Shown one piece after another: positions 1 through 11,420 of a DNA stretch of 64,000 bases (positions within the stretch are counted from its first letter, which is position 1; each line of letters opens with the position of its first letter). Where the stretch lies: contig CM040744.1 in NCBI GenBank assembly GCA_022829145.1, forward strand, positions 14,456,218 through 14,520,217, in the 5' to 3' direction. The notes below the pieces were generated by a model that had not been told where the DNA came from, did no database searches, and was given only the letters and a program-made list of their open reading frames with translations. This DNA comes from Albula goreensis. Taxonomy: Eukaryota; Chordata; Actinopteri; Albuliformes; Albulidae. The position numbers and the translations under genes were made by a program.

Positions 1-3000
1 CTGAAAGTACCCTATGCGGGGATTTGTGCCACTCAAAGCAATAGCTGAAACACGGCATATCTCTTGCATACAGCAATAAATTATCCTCAAACTGTTCAAA
101 GGGAACACATAAAATAAACATCTATGCAATAATTTGCAAAAGGAAAGCAAGCTTACTCGTATGTGTGTTGAGCCTTGGTTTCCTTTTTAAAAGCCCTTGG
201 AATGAGTAATTAAGGAATCACTTTGAATGGGAACATATTTTAATTCAAAGCAAAACAGCCTCTGCCAGTATGGTTTCTGCTCAGTCTCATAGGGACTGCT
301 GTTTTGAAACTGACTGAGTGAGTGAGAGAGAATGAGAGAGACCATAAAACAGATATTTTGTAACTGTTTTGTAAGTGATTTGGCAGGGTTTAGTTGCCTT
401 TAGACCAAAGCTCTCCCATTGAACAGGATGCAACTGATTTGAGCAAGATGATCAAATGTTGCCACCAAGTGATCTCGGCTGTCAAGTTGCTCTTGAGTTG
501 TATCTGATCTCTGATTTGGTGTTTTATCAATAAAGAGACAGGAACATCTTTGCTCATATGATGTAACAGTTAAAAGGACTGAGATGAGCAGACATTGTGT
601 GATGCTCAAAATTGGGTAGTGGTCGAACATGAGATTCTATTCATTGAACTTTTATCAGTTCAATGCTGACTGAATTCAGGCCATTTTCTTTACTGTAAAT
701 GTAGTTGAGCATCTATATCACCTCTGCTTTTCTGTACCTGCATCCTAAAATCAGAGGTCCACATTTATTCACACAGCCATAATCTTTAGTAATTTATAAT
801 CTTTAGTAGCCTTCCTAACTTCTCAAATATTTCAGAAAAACCCTGATGATCCTAAGATATTTGAAATTTCCTACTTATCATTCTGACAGGACACACCCAA
901 CCCCCCACAGGAAGGAAAAAAATCAGTGCTGAATGAATGGGTCCTCAACACTCAGAGCCAGGGCCTCAGAACCATCATGGAGGACTCCTCTAAATCTCTC
1001 CATTTCCCTTGGGCTGATAAATCCACATTCCTCTCAACTCTCACATAAGATTTGCCTTCTGTAAAGAGTGCTAGATAAGAACAGAAGTGTAACAGAAAAT
1101 CCCACTTCTTTGATAAAGGAGCACCTCATTGCTGATTATCTCTGCATATTCAGGTGAGCATATATTTCAACTTGAAATTTTCAAATGAAAGAAACAGTGA
1201 TCAAAAATCAGTGATAAGAAAATTTTTGATGAGACATAATGATCAGAATTAATCAGGGGTAGGAAACTTAATTGTACGTACTGATTATTTGCAAAAGGAA
1301 ATACAAAATACGCGCATAAATATTTTAGAGGGCAAAAGTGAGAAAAGAAGCTAATTTATGACTCCTGTGAGTTCTATCTCAAGCCAGTGCTTCACCATCT
1401 TATAGGAGGCATCCATTTAATAAAAAATTGATTCAAAACTATAGTCTTATACACCAGACGGTATGGTCATTTTCTTGTGTTCTCTTGGGAAGCCTTGTAG
1501 CCCCAGATCAAATCCCTGATGAAAAGGGGGGAAAAGTAAAATTGAAAAACTGTCCTATGGGCTTTGAGTGGATGCTGCGGAACTCTCATGCAGTATCTAA
1601 CCACTCCTATTCCGTATTCTCTCAGGGGGTTCCACCACCCAAGAGCCCCCATAAAACCCTTTTTATATTGCCTTTGCTTCCGTCTCCCTATTTTTAAATC
1701 GTCAATATGCAACGTCCAATGCAAGTTTATCAAGTGCCCCTGAAACCATGTCAAAAAACATCTTTTTAGTTGTGTCTTAAGTTCAGTTTTTGACTGCAGA
1801 TCTAGCTAGATGACTTGCAGTTGATGGTGAGTGAAGTTGTCTAACATTGTTCTGTACTGGTCTTGTTAGGCCTGCACTCTTTGTTAAAATGTCCTGCCAT
1901 TTTTGTGCTGGTATTGCTTTATTAGTGTGTCTGCAGCAAAGATCCTTAGATCATTTTGAATCCCCTTGAGATAGTTCATGAGCAAGTGATCAAAAATGGA
2001 CAGTATTTCATAGTTTCTCAAGTGCTGGCTCAGAGGAAAATCCAATTTATTACACAGCTTAGCCATTTGATAGAGTTAGATGAAACGCCTCAAGGGTAAA
2101 ACACCTAAATAAAGTACAGACTTTACATTTAATAGAAATAAAATGCATGAACATCCATACTTTTGTGTATGCAGATAGGGCTATACAGGCCTGGATTTAA
2201 TTAACATTGTTAAGTTAGACTTTGAAATAATTGCATGACTTTTCTTCACAAAAGTTAGTTTGACAAATTAATTCATGTGATTTTAGAGCAATATTACTAT
2301 ACTCAGCTTTAATGTCAGTCAGGGGAACCACTAGGTCCAGGAGCTCAAAGTGAAGGGGAGAGGTAGGGTGAATGTGGGGAAAAGGTGCTAGATCAAAGCA
2401 ACATTTTAACAGTTTTGCACACAAATTGGCTTCTCCCACATCCCAATAACACATAATAACACAGATGCTTATTCCTCCTTTCTCACTTTCTGCCTCACAC
2501 CAGTGCTTTTCCCTCATGGTTCTTTGCATGGGAGTGAACATGTGACCTACATGGTCTCCTAAACCATCAAGTAGCCAATAAGGTGCCCTGCTCCTCCTCC
2601 AGCCAGCTGCCTCAGTGCATATTAAATTATGCAGACTGTTCAGAGGCGCTGACCCTCAGCTCAGGGGCTTTGGAGCACAAGGAACTAAATCATGACTCAC
2701 ACACGCCTTACAGGACAACAAACAGGAAGACCCTACAAACAAAAGGACTACAGCAATTTTTAAACATTTATTTCTCCAGCTGCAAACTACTGTTTGCTCA
2801 ACACATCCTGGACCGGAAGCAAAAACTCTCTCGACCCTCCACCATCACGTGACTATCCCATGTCATGTTACAATATCAATGTCACTAAGTTTACATGATT
2901 GTCGCTAATGGTGCCCACAAGTGAATCATATCCCCCACTATGGCCCTTAGCACAGAAAATCCTTGCCACACTTATTACAGCGCCCACGCTGTTGGAACGT

Positions 3001-4631
3001 AGAAATCAAAGGCGCTTGCTTTCATTGATTCTCATAATTTGCATTTTAATGCACCATGTGGTACAAAGCTATGATAGACTGACGCTGTTGCAGTAATCAT
3101 TCCTGTGTTTCCTTTGTGAATCTTTAAAAGTGCTGTCATTTGGATTTGCTTTTGCACAGAGATGCTACAGACAACATTGCTGAACTACCCAGATAGCAGT
3201 TCACCAGCTAAGTTTGAAGGCCCTTTTTAATTCTTCATTTAATGGTGTAGGCAGCTGCTGAAAAACAAGGCTCGCTGAGTGCTGCAGAATCACTAGCTGT
3301 TGATATGTCAAGCACTTAATTGAGCATTTTGTGATAGTTTTGCTAAAACAATGTTTCCTGCTTGAAACGAATGCTGATAAAATACATGAGAAAACAGATA
3401 CATGTAATGATGAATGATATGAATTTCATATAGTGTCCAAGTAAAAAATAACTGACTTCAAATTTCTCCCTTCCAGGTGGCACATCAAGTCAACTACAAG
3501 CTCAGAGTGCAGTTGCACACCACCATGGTCCACATTTGGTTGAAAAGTACTCCAAAAACTGGAGCAAAATTCATGGCACAGTCACTCAGGTTACGCCCAT
3601 ACTCAATATCTTCTGATACCATTCCCTGTATATACTTAGTATATAAAATCAGCTCACTTTTTGCATTATTGAATTTTCTTGCTTATCTTTTTTTCCTTCA
3701 TTAATAAACCTTTGGGCATTATTCATTTTTCCAACCCTTGCTATTTTCCACCATTAGAGTAATCCTGAATCTGTCTTAGCTTGTTTATTACGATGTTATG
3801 ATAAGGATATAGGCTTGTGAGCAACCAGTGGCTTTCGGATTGGACAAACATATTAAATCAGTTTGGGAATTTTTCAAAGGTAGATGCTAATGTACATCTG
3901 CCTTTACTTTTGTATCTTTACTTTCGTTTTAAATCACTCAGTTGAACCATACTTACAGAATACCAAGGACATAGCATTATTAAAATCTAACACATCTCTG
4001 CTCAGACATATTCATAAAATCAATTTAGAACTGTAAAGGTAGATGTCAGTTTCCATAAATACCTAAATCAATAGATTTTTCACAGTTGAGTTGCAGTTTT
4101 TTTTTTTTTTTTACTCTAGTTTTAGAGGCTTAATAGAGGATGATAAATGGCCCGTCGTGCTGGACGAATTCCATGACTTAATGGGGAAGCACAAGATGTA
4201 AACATGAGTTGCATGTGTAATTTGTAAATTGAATTATTATCGCTATTAGATATGACCACTTTATATTTGCCAAATTTCTGTTGAAGCAGAAGGACAAACA
4301 AATAATGCAGACTGGCATGATTTAAATTATCAAGACTGTGTCTGTTTCATGTTTAGAAGATTTGAAATAGGTCAGTATTGAGTCATTAGTCATCCTTAAT
4401 TTTGACCTTAAAATAAAAGAAGTGCTTTTTTCCCTTCACAAGCATCACAAGTTAATTCTGGTGATTGCCATACTCTTCAAACTGTGTTTTTAGGGAAACC
4501 ATTTAACACTTCCATATTATATAATATTATATTATAACTTAAAATTGATTTTTCAATACTGGTTTCAATAACTATGACATTGAAAAAACATTCTAGAAAT
4601 TTGACATCATTGCTATGGGAAGGCTCTAGAA
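1..4631. other. Non-coding, AT-rich flank
   Basis: No open frame here resembles a known protein and none shows paired splice signals with a neighbour. A run of 16 T lies at 4097-4112. I see nothing else I can name. Confidence 0.7.
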
Positions 4632-4836
4632 CAGGAGTATCAAACTCAAGCCCTGGAGGGCCACTGTGTTTGAAGATTTTTGTTGTTTCATTTCAATCAC
4701 CAGCCATTTTAGGAATCAGAAACCAGGTGTGTGGACTCTATAGCCAAACAGTGATCTACATTAATCAGTTAAGTTCTGAAAAATGCCAAAACCAGCAGAC
4801 AGTCTGGCCCTGCAGGACTTGGGTTAGATACCACTG
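4632..4836. mobile_element. hAT-like MITE, 205 bp
   Basis: The ends are imperfect inverted repeats of about 31 bases: the left starts CAGGAGTATCAAACTCAAG and the reverse complement of the right starts CAGTGGTATCTAACCCAAG; both run on into CCTG(G/C)AGGGCC. The CAG...CTG termini and short non-coding interior fit a non-autonomous hAT element of a kind common in fish genomes. I see no convincing 8-bp target duplication, so the superfamily is tentative. Confidence 0.6.
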
Positions 4837-6431
4837 CTGTGACGATGCAGCAAGGGTTAATGGCTTTTTTAATACATCAAGCATGCAGGGTGTTTGTAAT
4901 CAGAGAGAGACAGGCCTGAGGCAGAAAGCGATGTGGTCACACTCACATGCTCGACAGCATCAGGTAAACATGCTTCACGTGCAGTGCTTCCTTCAGCACG
5001 CGGGGGTGGAATGTGCTATTTGGAGGGACACAAATAGTGGTTCAAAATTTTAGGTACATAAAAACACAGCCAGAGAATATTAAAACCAACATGAATGGCT
5101 CAGATACACCCACACTCAGTTTCTGTGCCTCACACAGAAGTTGAGGCTGCAATTGTCACCTTGGTTACAAATGTAGCAATTATGTCATTTCCTCAGCTCA
5201 GCTACGCACAGGAGAAAGATAACCACAAACATTTGTGGTTTACATTGTTTTTATGCTGTACTCTTGGCAATCAATGAAAAAATGTGAAGCACTACAGATG
5301 GATACTGATTACAGTTTAAGCCTTACGCCCAGAGGTTGTGCTAAGGTTAACATAAGGTTAATTTATCTGTTCATAAATGGAAGCGTTCAGATGTAGGCAC
5401 ATTCTCTTACATTTACCTACAAAGCAACATGATGGCTGTGGTACATTTGGCTGTCCAGCAGACCATGAATGCCTTCACAAACACATCCAGCCTTGCCCAG
5501 CTGTCCCTTTTAAATATGGTTTGTTTCTGCTCAATCATCTGAGCTGAGAGTTTTCCTACCTGATCTGGACAGGAGACTCTATGTTTGATGACCAAACTGT
5601 GTTCACATGTGCAAGGTCGACTGTTTGTGCATTTTTTTCAGTCAGATGGAGGTCAGATTCAACTCACTAATCAAAAACTGCACATATAGTGAACTTATGG
5701 AGTTGTACTTGTTATGTTTGAGTGTATTTTAATGTTTGCTCAAGAAGGAAAAAGTCTCATTCCACGTTACTTATGAGTTTGGTGTTTTCAGAGGAAACAT
5801 CTTTTTCCCTTTCTGTAGCCAGTACTTGATAAGATTGCGTCCTGAGTGTTGTCTAAAAGCAGGATATGAAGCATGCTTTCATTTTCACCTTTGTCTATCT
5901 GATAACTCACACCAGTCTCACCTCATCTGAACCTTTTCTTTTACATTCCTGGTTTGTATTGTCAACACAATGTCTGAATAATAATCTCAGAAATAAAATG
6001 TCCATTAAAAAAACCTTTTGTGGGACATTAGAGTCACACAGGAAGGGAAAACAATGTCTCCTCACACTTTGCAGCCACATGTGGTAATAATTCTTATTCA
6101 CAGGATTTATTAAATTTTTACCTTTTTTGACAGATACACTTGTTATATGACAGCACTCACAGTGTTTACAAGGAGCTGGATGTGATGGTCCTTAAAAAGT
6201 TCATACATTTCAGTCAAAATAAATATTTTTATGTTTCCTGTTGTTGTCATTATCTTGAATTACTCATTTGGTCCAGAAAACATGATGGGATGTTATGAAT
6301 AGCTTTGTTAACTGTATTTTACAAAGCAAGTAGTCATCCATTTATAGAGCATTTTGCTGGAGGAAGTGTTTTCCTTTGAACATCCTAACTAAGGACTGAG
6401 TCCAATGTTTTATGCAAAGATGTTATGCATA
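4837..6431. other. Non-coding, nothing recognised
   Basis: AT-rich sequence between two DNA transposons. Open frames here are short and without recognisable motifs. Confidence 0.6.
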
Positions 6432-6640
6432 CAGTTGGGTGCAAAAGTTTGCATCCCCTTACTTTGAAATGGCAAAAAGAGTAAATCAAAGACATTTTTT
6501 TAATCAACATAATATTTAATGCACATTCAGCTAGTACAAATGTTCCTTCATCCAAAAGTAACAAACACGGTCAAAGAGTGTATAAAAAAAGGTAAAGTGA
6601 AATAATGAAAATGATATCAGTCCTAAAGTTTGCATCCGCC
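6432..6640 (+). repeat. Tc1-like left inverted repeat (IR/DR)
   Basis: Starts CAGTTGGGTGCAAAAG after TA; pairs with 7840-8048. Outer and inner direct repeats, the expected transposase binding sites, are at its two ends. Confidence 0.88.
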
Positions 6641-6655
6641 TTTATGAAATGTTCT

Positions 6656-7690
6656 CTAACACTTTGTATGTCCTCCCTTTGCCTTTATAACCTCCTCCAA
6701 CCTCTCCGCATACCCTCTGAGCAGCTTTTGTATCCTTTAGGTGTAATTTTAGCCCATCCTTCTTGGCATATTTGTTCAAAGTCTACCAGATTGCTTGGTT
6801 ATCTGCCATGTACAGCCTTCTTTAAATCTATCCACAGCTTTTTAATGATATTCAAGACTGGAGACTGGGCAGGCCATGGTAAAACATTCACCTTATTCTT
6901 TTTTAAACCATTCCTGAGTTGACTTTGCTTTGTGCTTTGGGTCATTGTCCTGTTGAAGGATCCACTGCCTCTTCATTTTTAGCTTTTTGACTGATGGTAG
7001 GAGGCTTTGCTTTAAAATCTGCTGATGTTGGGCTGTATTCATTCTTCCTTCCACTTTATGCAGAGCTTGAATGCCTGATCCAGACGTACACCCCCAAAAC
7101 ATCAGCAAGGCTCCACCATGTTTGACTGTAGGAATGGTGTTCCTCTCCTCATAGGCAGAGGGTTTTTCTCACCACACATACCTGTGTGAATTATGATTAA
7201 ATTATTAGACTTTGGTCTCATCAGACCACATAATCTTCTTCCAAAACTCATTTGGCTTGTTCACATGCTCTTTAGCATACTCCAAGCATGCTGCCTTATG
7301 TCTAGTTGAAAGCAATGGCTTCCTGCATGCTTTTCTCCCAAACAACCCAGACTTGTGTAGACTATGCTTGACTATGGAGATGTGGACTTTTATTCCAGTT
7401 GCCTCTAAGGACTTTTTCAGGTCCACTGCTGTTTGTTTTGGATTCTTACGTAGCTATTGAGCAAGTTTCCTAGCAGCTCTTTCAGTTAATTGTCTTGGTC
7501 TTCCACCTCTTGTTAGAATCTGGGTGTGTCCAGGTTTCTTCCATTTCTGGATTATGGTCTTCATAGTTGATACTGATACCCCTAAACACTTTTAAATATT
7601 TTCATATCCCTCTCAAGCTTTATGACAGCTTCTGTTTTCCTTATCCCATTGTTTTTGTTGCTCACAGTAAACTGCTTGTGACCGCCCCTG
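6656..7690 (-). pseudogene. Tc1-like transposase, degraded DDE gene
   Basis: The minus strand codes for a nearly full-length (about 340 residue) Tc1-type transposase. In order: N-terminal helix-turn-helix region (about 7690-7510), the GRPR linker (about 7510), a second helix-turn-helix, WSDETKV with the first catalytic Asp (about 7210), HGG..LMFWG, QQDNDPKH with the second Asp (about 6930), then LNII.KLW where the third acidic residue should be. Disruptions: stops at about 7454, 7205-7207, 7202-7204, 7169-7171 and 6799-6801; a one-base frameshift in an A run near 6895-6905; and Lys (codon 6841-6843) in place of the third catalytic acid. It ends at a stop at 6656-6658. The 5' end is approximate. 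It cannot make active enzyme. Confidence 0.88.
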
Positions 7691-7839
7691 GAGGTCTACT
7701 CACACATTTTACATGTAAAATGCAAAGCCAATTTAACATACCTAGTGCCACTCATCAACCATTAAGTGTTGACAGTGTTTTTTAAAGATCAGGTACCTGA
7801 TTTTACATATTAAAGTTAATTATGTTGAGATTTTATCAA

Positions 7840-8048
7840 GGGGGATGCAAACTTTTGCACTGTTATAATTTTCATCATTTTACAATAACTTTCCTTTTAT
7901 ACACTTTGTCCATTTTTGTTACTTTTGATGATGAAGGAACATTTGTAGTAGCTGAATGTGCATTAAATATTATGTTGATTAAAAATGTTTTTGTTTTACT
8001 CTTTTTGCCATTTCAAAGTAAGGGGATGCAAACTTTTGCACTCAACTG
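7840..8048 (-). repeat. Tc1-like right inverted repeat (IR/DR)
   Basis: Read on the minus strand it starts CAGTTGAGTGCAAAAG, one mismatch in 16 from the left end. It has the same 209-bp length and the same spacing between its outer and inner core repeats. Confidence 0.88.
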
Positions 8049-8050
8049 TA

Positions 8051-10789
8051 TGTACATTTTCCATGTACAAATTGGGCTTCAGGGAAACATCATTGCACAG
8101 AAAATGCATTTAGGGTTTTATTTACTTAGATAAGTGCAAAGCCATCATCTTATCAATTTTATGTCCTTCAGTACCTTTCTCCCATCTGTACTAAAATGCA
8201 CCTGCATTTATTTCATTAAATTGCTTGCAGACTTAATAAATAAAATTGCATGTGCTAATCTATCTATCTGCAGAGTAATCTGAACGCATGACCCCCCTTC
8301 CCCCATTCACAAAGTTATATTCCACAGAGTCACATAGGGATGCTGAATTTTGCTTATCCGTTCAAGCAAATCTGAAAAAATAATAGCAGCTGTAAGACAA
8401 GTAGTCCTCTTTGCATCCCCTAAATTGATCATATTGGATGTTTTTGCTCATAGTATCAGTCTTGCACATGATTCTCAATGGAAATGTTCAGTAAATCGAC
8501 CCCATAGGTGGCATGTATCTGGGGTTTGGATTCTATCCTACAGAATTATGTGAGAGTTGGGCAATTTTTCCAGGAAAAGTTATTGTGTAGGATGGCCTGA
8601 CTCCCACTCTCAGCCTCTGGCTAATGCATGGAAGGGATTTAATTTCAAGACAGGTGAATACAATTTAATGATGAAAAAATATGTTTTTTTATGCTGTGTG
8701 CTGTTTAGTCATCAAACCAATGAAGGCCTTGTAATGACTTATACTCTAGCTATTAATGGTCTTGTGATATTACTTCAACAGGGGCTATATGGCTCAGTAA
8801 ACTGGAAAAAAAGGGTTTCTAATATTTAAACCAGGCAATGTAACGATTACATTTTGTTTTCTACTATTGCAGCAAATTATGTGTGAGAGTTGTTTTTCCT
8901 AGCTACAAATGGCACTAGAATGAGTCACAACTTAAAGATAAATCTGAGAAACAAAGGCAGAAAGGTGTCTGAATGGATAAAAATATCCCAAATACTGGAA
9001 CATTATTCTCTGACTGAAACAGTGGCAGTAGAACTGAAACTCTGAACATGCATACTAAGTATAACAAATGTGTTCAAACGATGCATTGGAAAAATATGAA
9101 TGTAAGCTTTTTCACATGAGCCAAGCAAACAAAAATGAAATTGCTGATATTTGTTTGTCGGATTGCTGGAGAAATTGCACAGCGAGTCTTTTGAAGACCC
9201 CCACCCCCCAAAAAACATCAGTGTGTTGTGACTTCTGACCTGGGAGTCCAACAGAGAAATCATCACAATCATTTTCATTTCATAACTTTAAGAGTACTTC
9301 ACATTTTCTTCCTGCTGTACAGGTATCACAGATATTTAATATGAAATGTAAGTATTATTCAAGAACCAATGTTCATTTCAATATAACTAAAATGTTTCAT
9401 ATAATTTCAGAAACATTTTTTTTATTGCACATGCAGTTCTGCAGTTGATTTAATTAACCGAAAATCCTGAAACATAAAAGAAAAGCAACAACACATTTGT
9501 ATAAATTGAATAGAGTGTTCTTGCTTCCTGAGACTTTGAATAGCAATTTATACACTGTGCAGCATACAGATAAAAGAGAGTTTGTCTCTGTTTGAAAAAT
9601 AGTCCTTGTTCTGGTTTCAACATTATTTCCCACAATATGACTTAAAAGTCAACACAAGTGTGAATTTGGTCCTTTGTAAGCACAAGCTGGCAATTTAATA
9701 GAGTCCGTTAGTGAATCCTGATTGTGAGGGAAAGAAAAACACTTGCATTCAATTGTGAGTGAAAGTGAGGGATGTTGTGTGCTCTGGGCCTGGGGAGGGG
9801 GAGAACACATGCATGATCTGAAGCCTGTTGACTGGATCATCATTCATGAATGAGCCCGGGACACCTGCGCCCCTCCCACACTTGTGCATTCATGTAAAGC
9901 ACGCCCTCCCAGTGGCTCAGTCACATTGCAGTGACAGACCATTCTCCATGCCATTCCACATTTGCATGAATTATCTTATAGTATCATGAAAAAAGATGCC
10001 CTCTTCATTTTTTCCCTATTTTTAGTGTTGAATATCATCAATTCCTCAAAGAATCCTATTGTTAAAAGGAAAACTGAATTGAACAAGTAACATCCAGTTT
10101 TGACAATTGTTTCATTTATCTGCTAAATAATGCAACACCTAATCCTGCAATGTGTGAAAAAAATAATCAGCTTGATAACTGGTTAGCGATAAATGGAACC
10201 AAATATATCCTGTAGTTACTGATCAGTCTCTGACAGCGTTATGGCAGCAAAATGGCCTACTCCTACATGCAGAACTATTTCAGCCTACTGACATTTGTTG
10301 GTTTTCAAGCAAGGGCTGCTCATTTAATGCCCTAGCACAGCATGACAGCGTAGTTTAGGTCTCGACTTTGATGAGGCTATTGCTAGATTTCAAGATTTTA
10401 ACAAAGTTTGTGAGAATCATTTTTGGACAACCCCTTCAACCTATTGCTAGTCTCCCCACAAGTATAAAAGCACAATATACCTCATTTCCCATCATGCTCT
10501 GCATCTCTGGCATTCCAGTTTGTTGCTGTTGCCCGAACCACTGCACTCCAAGGTATCCGCCTCAAAATTCGTGTCATGGAACTCCAGCTCCACGCATCCG
10601 AGGATGATTTGTCCTACGTCCCTGATTCTGGATCATCGGCATCCCCTGGTCTTCTCCGGAGGGTCTGATTGCCACCACTTCAGCCCCGGTCAGAGGTTGC
10701 CCTCCATCTCGGCAGCCTAACTTACACTCGCTGAGATCCTGAGCTGTTTCCCGACGGTCACCTCCCTCCTCCTCCCCTGCCTCCAGTCT
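8051..10789. other. Non-coding; pyrimidine-rich toward the end
   Basis: No gene recognised. From about 10480 the + strand becomes C/T-rich and may already belong to the recombinase-bearing element that follows, but I could not align this part with the protein. Confidence 0.5.
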
Positions 10790-11420
10790 CCCGAGATGGC
10801 GCTCCTTCTGAAAAGCTACCAGAAGCTAGACCCAGGCATTCAAACACTTAGACATCCCATAACGCTGCCCATTCTCATTCATTGTATTCACCTCCTCCGT
10901 TCCGGCTATTTAAACCCCCATGTAGACATCACCTTGACAGCTGTTTTTCCCCTGCCTTTCTGGCTTCCTCCGCTACTCTGAATATTCCACTCCATCATCC
11001 CTTTTCGATCCTTGTGTTCACCCTTGCCTATCAGATTTAACCATAGTCAACCATGAAATCAGCCAGCTCTTTCTCAAACACAGTAAGACCAAACCGGTAA
11101 AGGATGTCTCATTCATTTCTTAAAATTTGTACAGCCCGTACAAATCCCTCTTATCTCACCTACAATACCTTTTGAGTCTTTCACCTTCCCCTAACTCACT
11201 ACTATTCAGAGACAAATCTGGCAGAATCATCGCACGTAACTGGTTTCAGAAACATTCAAAAAATATTTTGTCTATCTGTGGTTTTCCCCCAACAGTTTTT
11301 CTTCCCACTCTTTTGGAATCGGGACAGCCACCACGGCAGCAGACCACTTAATTAAACGCCTGGGTCGATGGTCCTCTGATGGCTTCCAGTTATACATCAG
11401 GTTGCACACATCAGACCGCC
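10790..11420 (+). pseudogene. Tyrosine recombinase of Crypton/DIRS type, degraded
   Basis: Fragments in shifting frames match the C-terminal half of the tyrosine recombinases carried by fish Crypton and DIRS-like elements. In order: RHPITLPIL (about 10850), FDPCVHPCLSDLT from 11004, a segment ending in NSLLFRDKSGR (about 11205), NWFQKHSKNILSICGFPP (about 11240-11290), then HSFGIGTATTAADHLIK from 11306, LGRWSSD at about 11362 and LYIR with the catalytic Tyr codon at 11393-11395. The catalytic box HxxR reads HSFG, so its Arg is lost (GGA at 11315-11317). Frameshifts near 11295-11305 and stop codons break the frame. The element's ends were not found, so I cannot separate Crypton from DIRS. Confidence 0.78.

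Larger units (their letters stand above)
6432..8048 (-). mobile_element. Tc1-like DNA transposon, full length but inactive
   Basis: A 1,617-bp element flanked by TA on both sides (6430-6431 and 8049-8050), the Tc1/mariner target duplication. Terminal inverted repeats are 209 bp on each side (6432-6640, 7840-8048). Each holds an outer and an inner copy of the core GCAAAAGTTTGCATCC about 182 bases apart: outer 6441-6458 and 8022-8041, inner 6624-6640 and 7840-7860. This IR/DR layout is that of Sleeping Beauty-type fish elements. The broken transposase gene runs on the minus strand between them. Confidence 0.92.
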
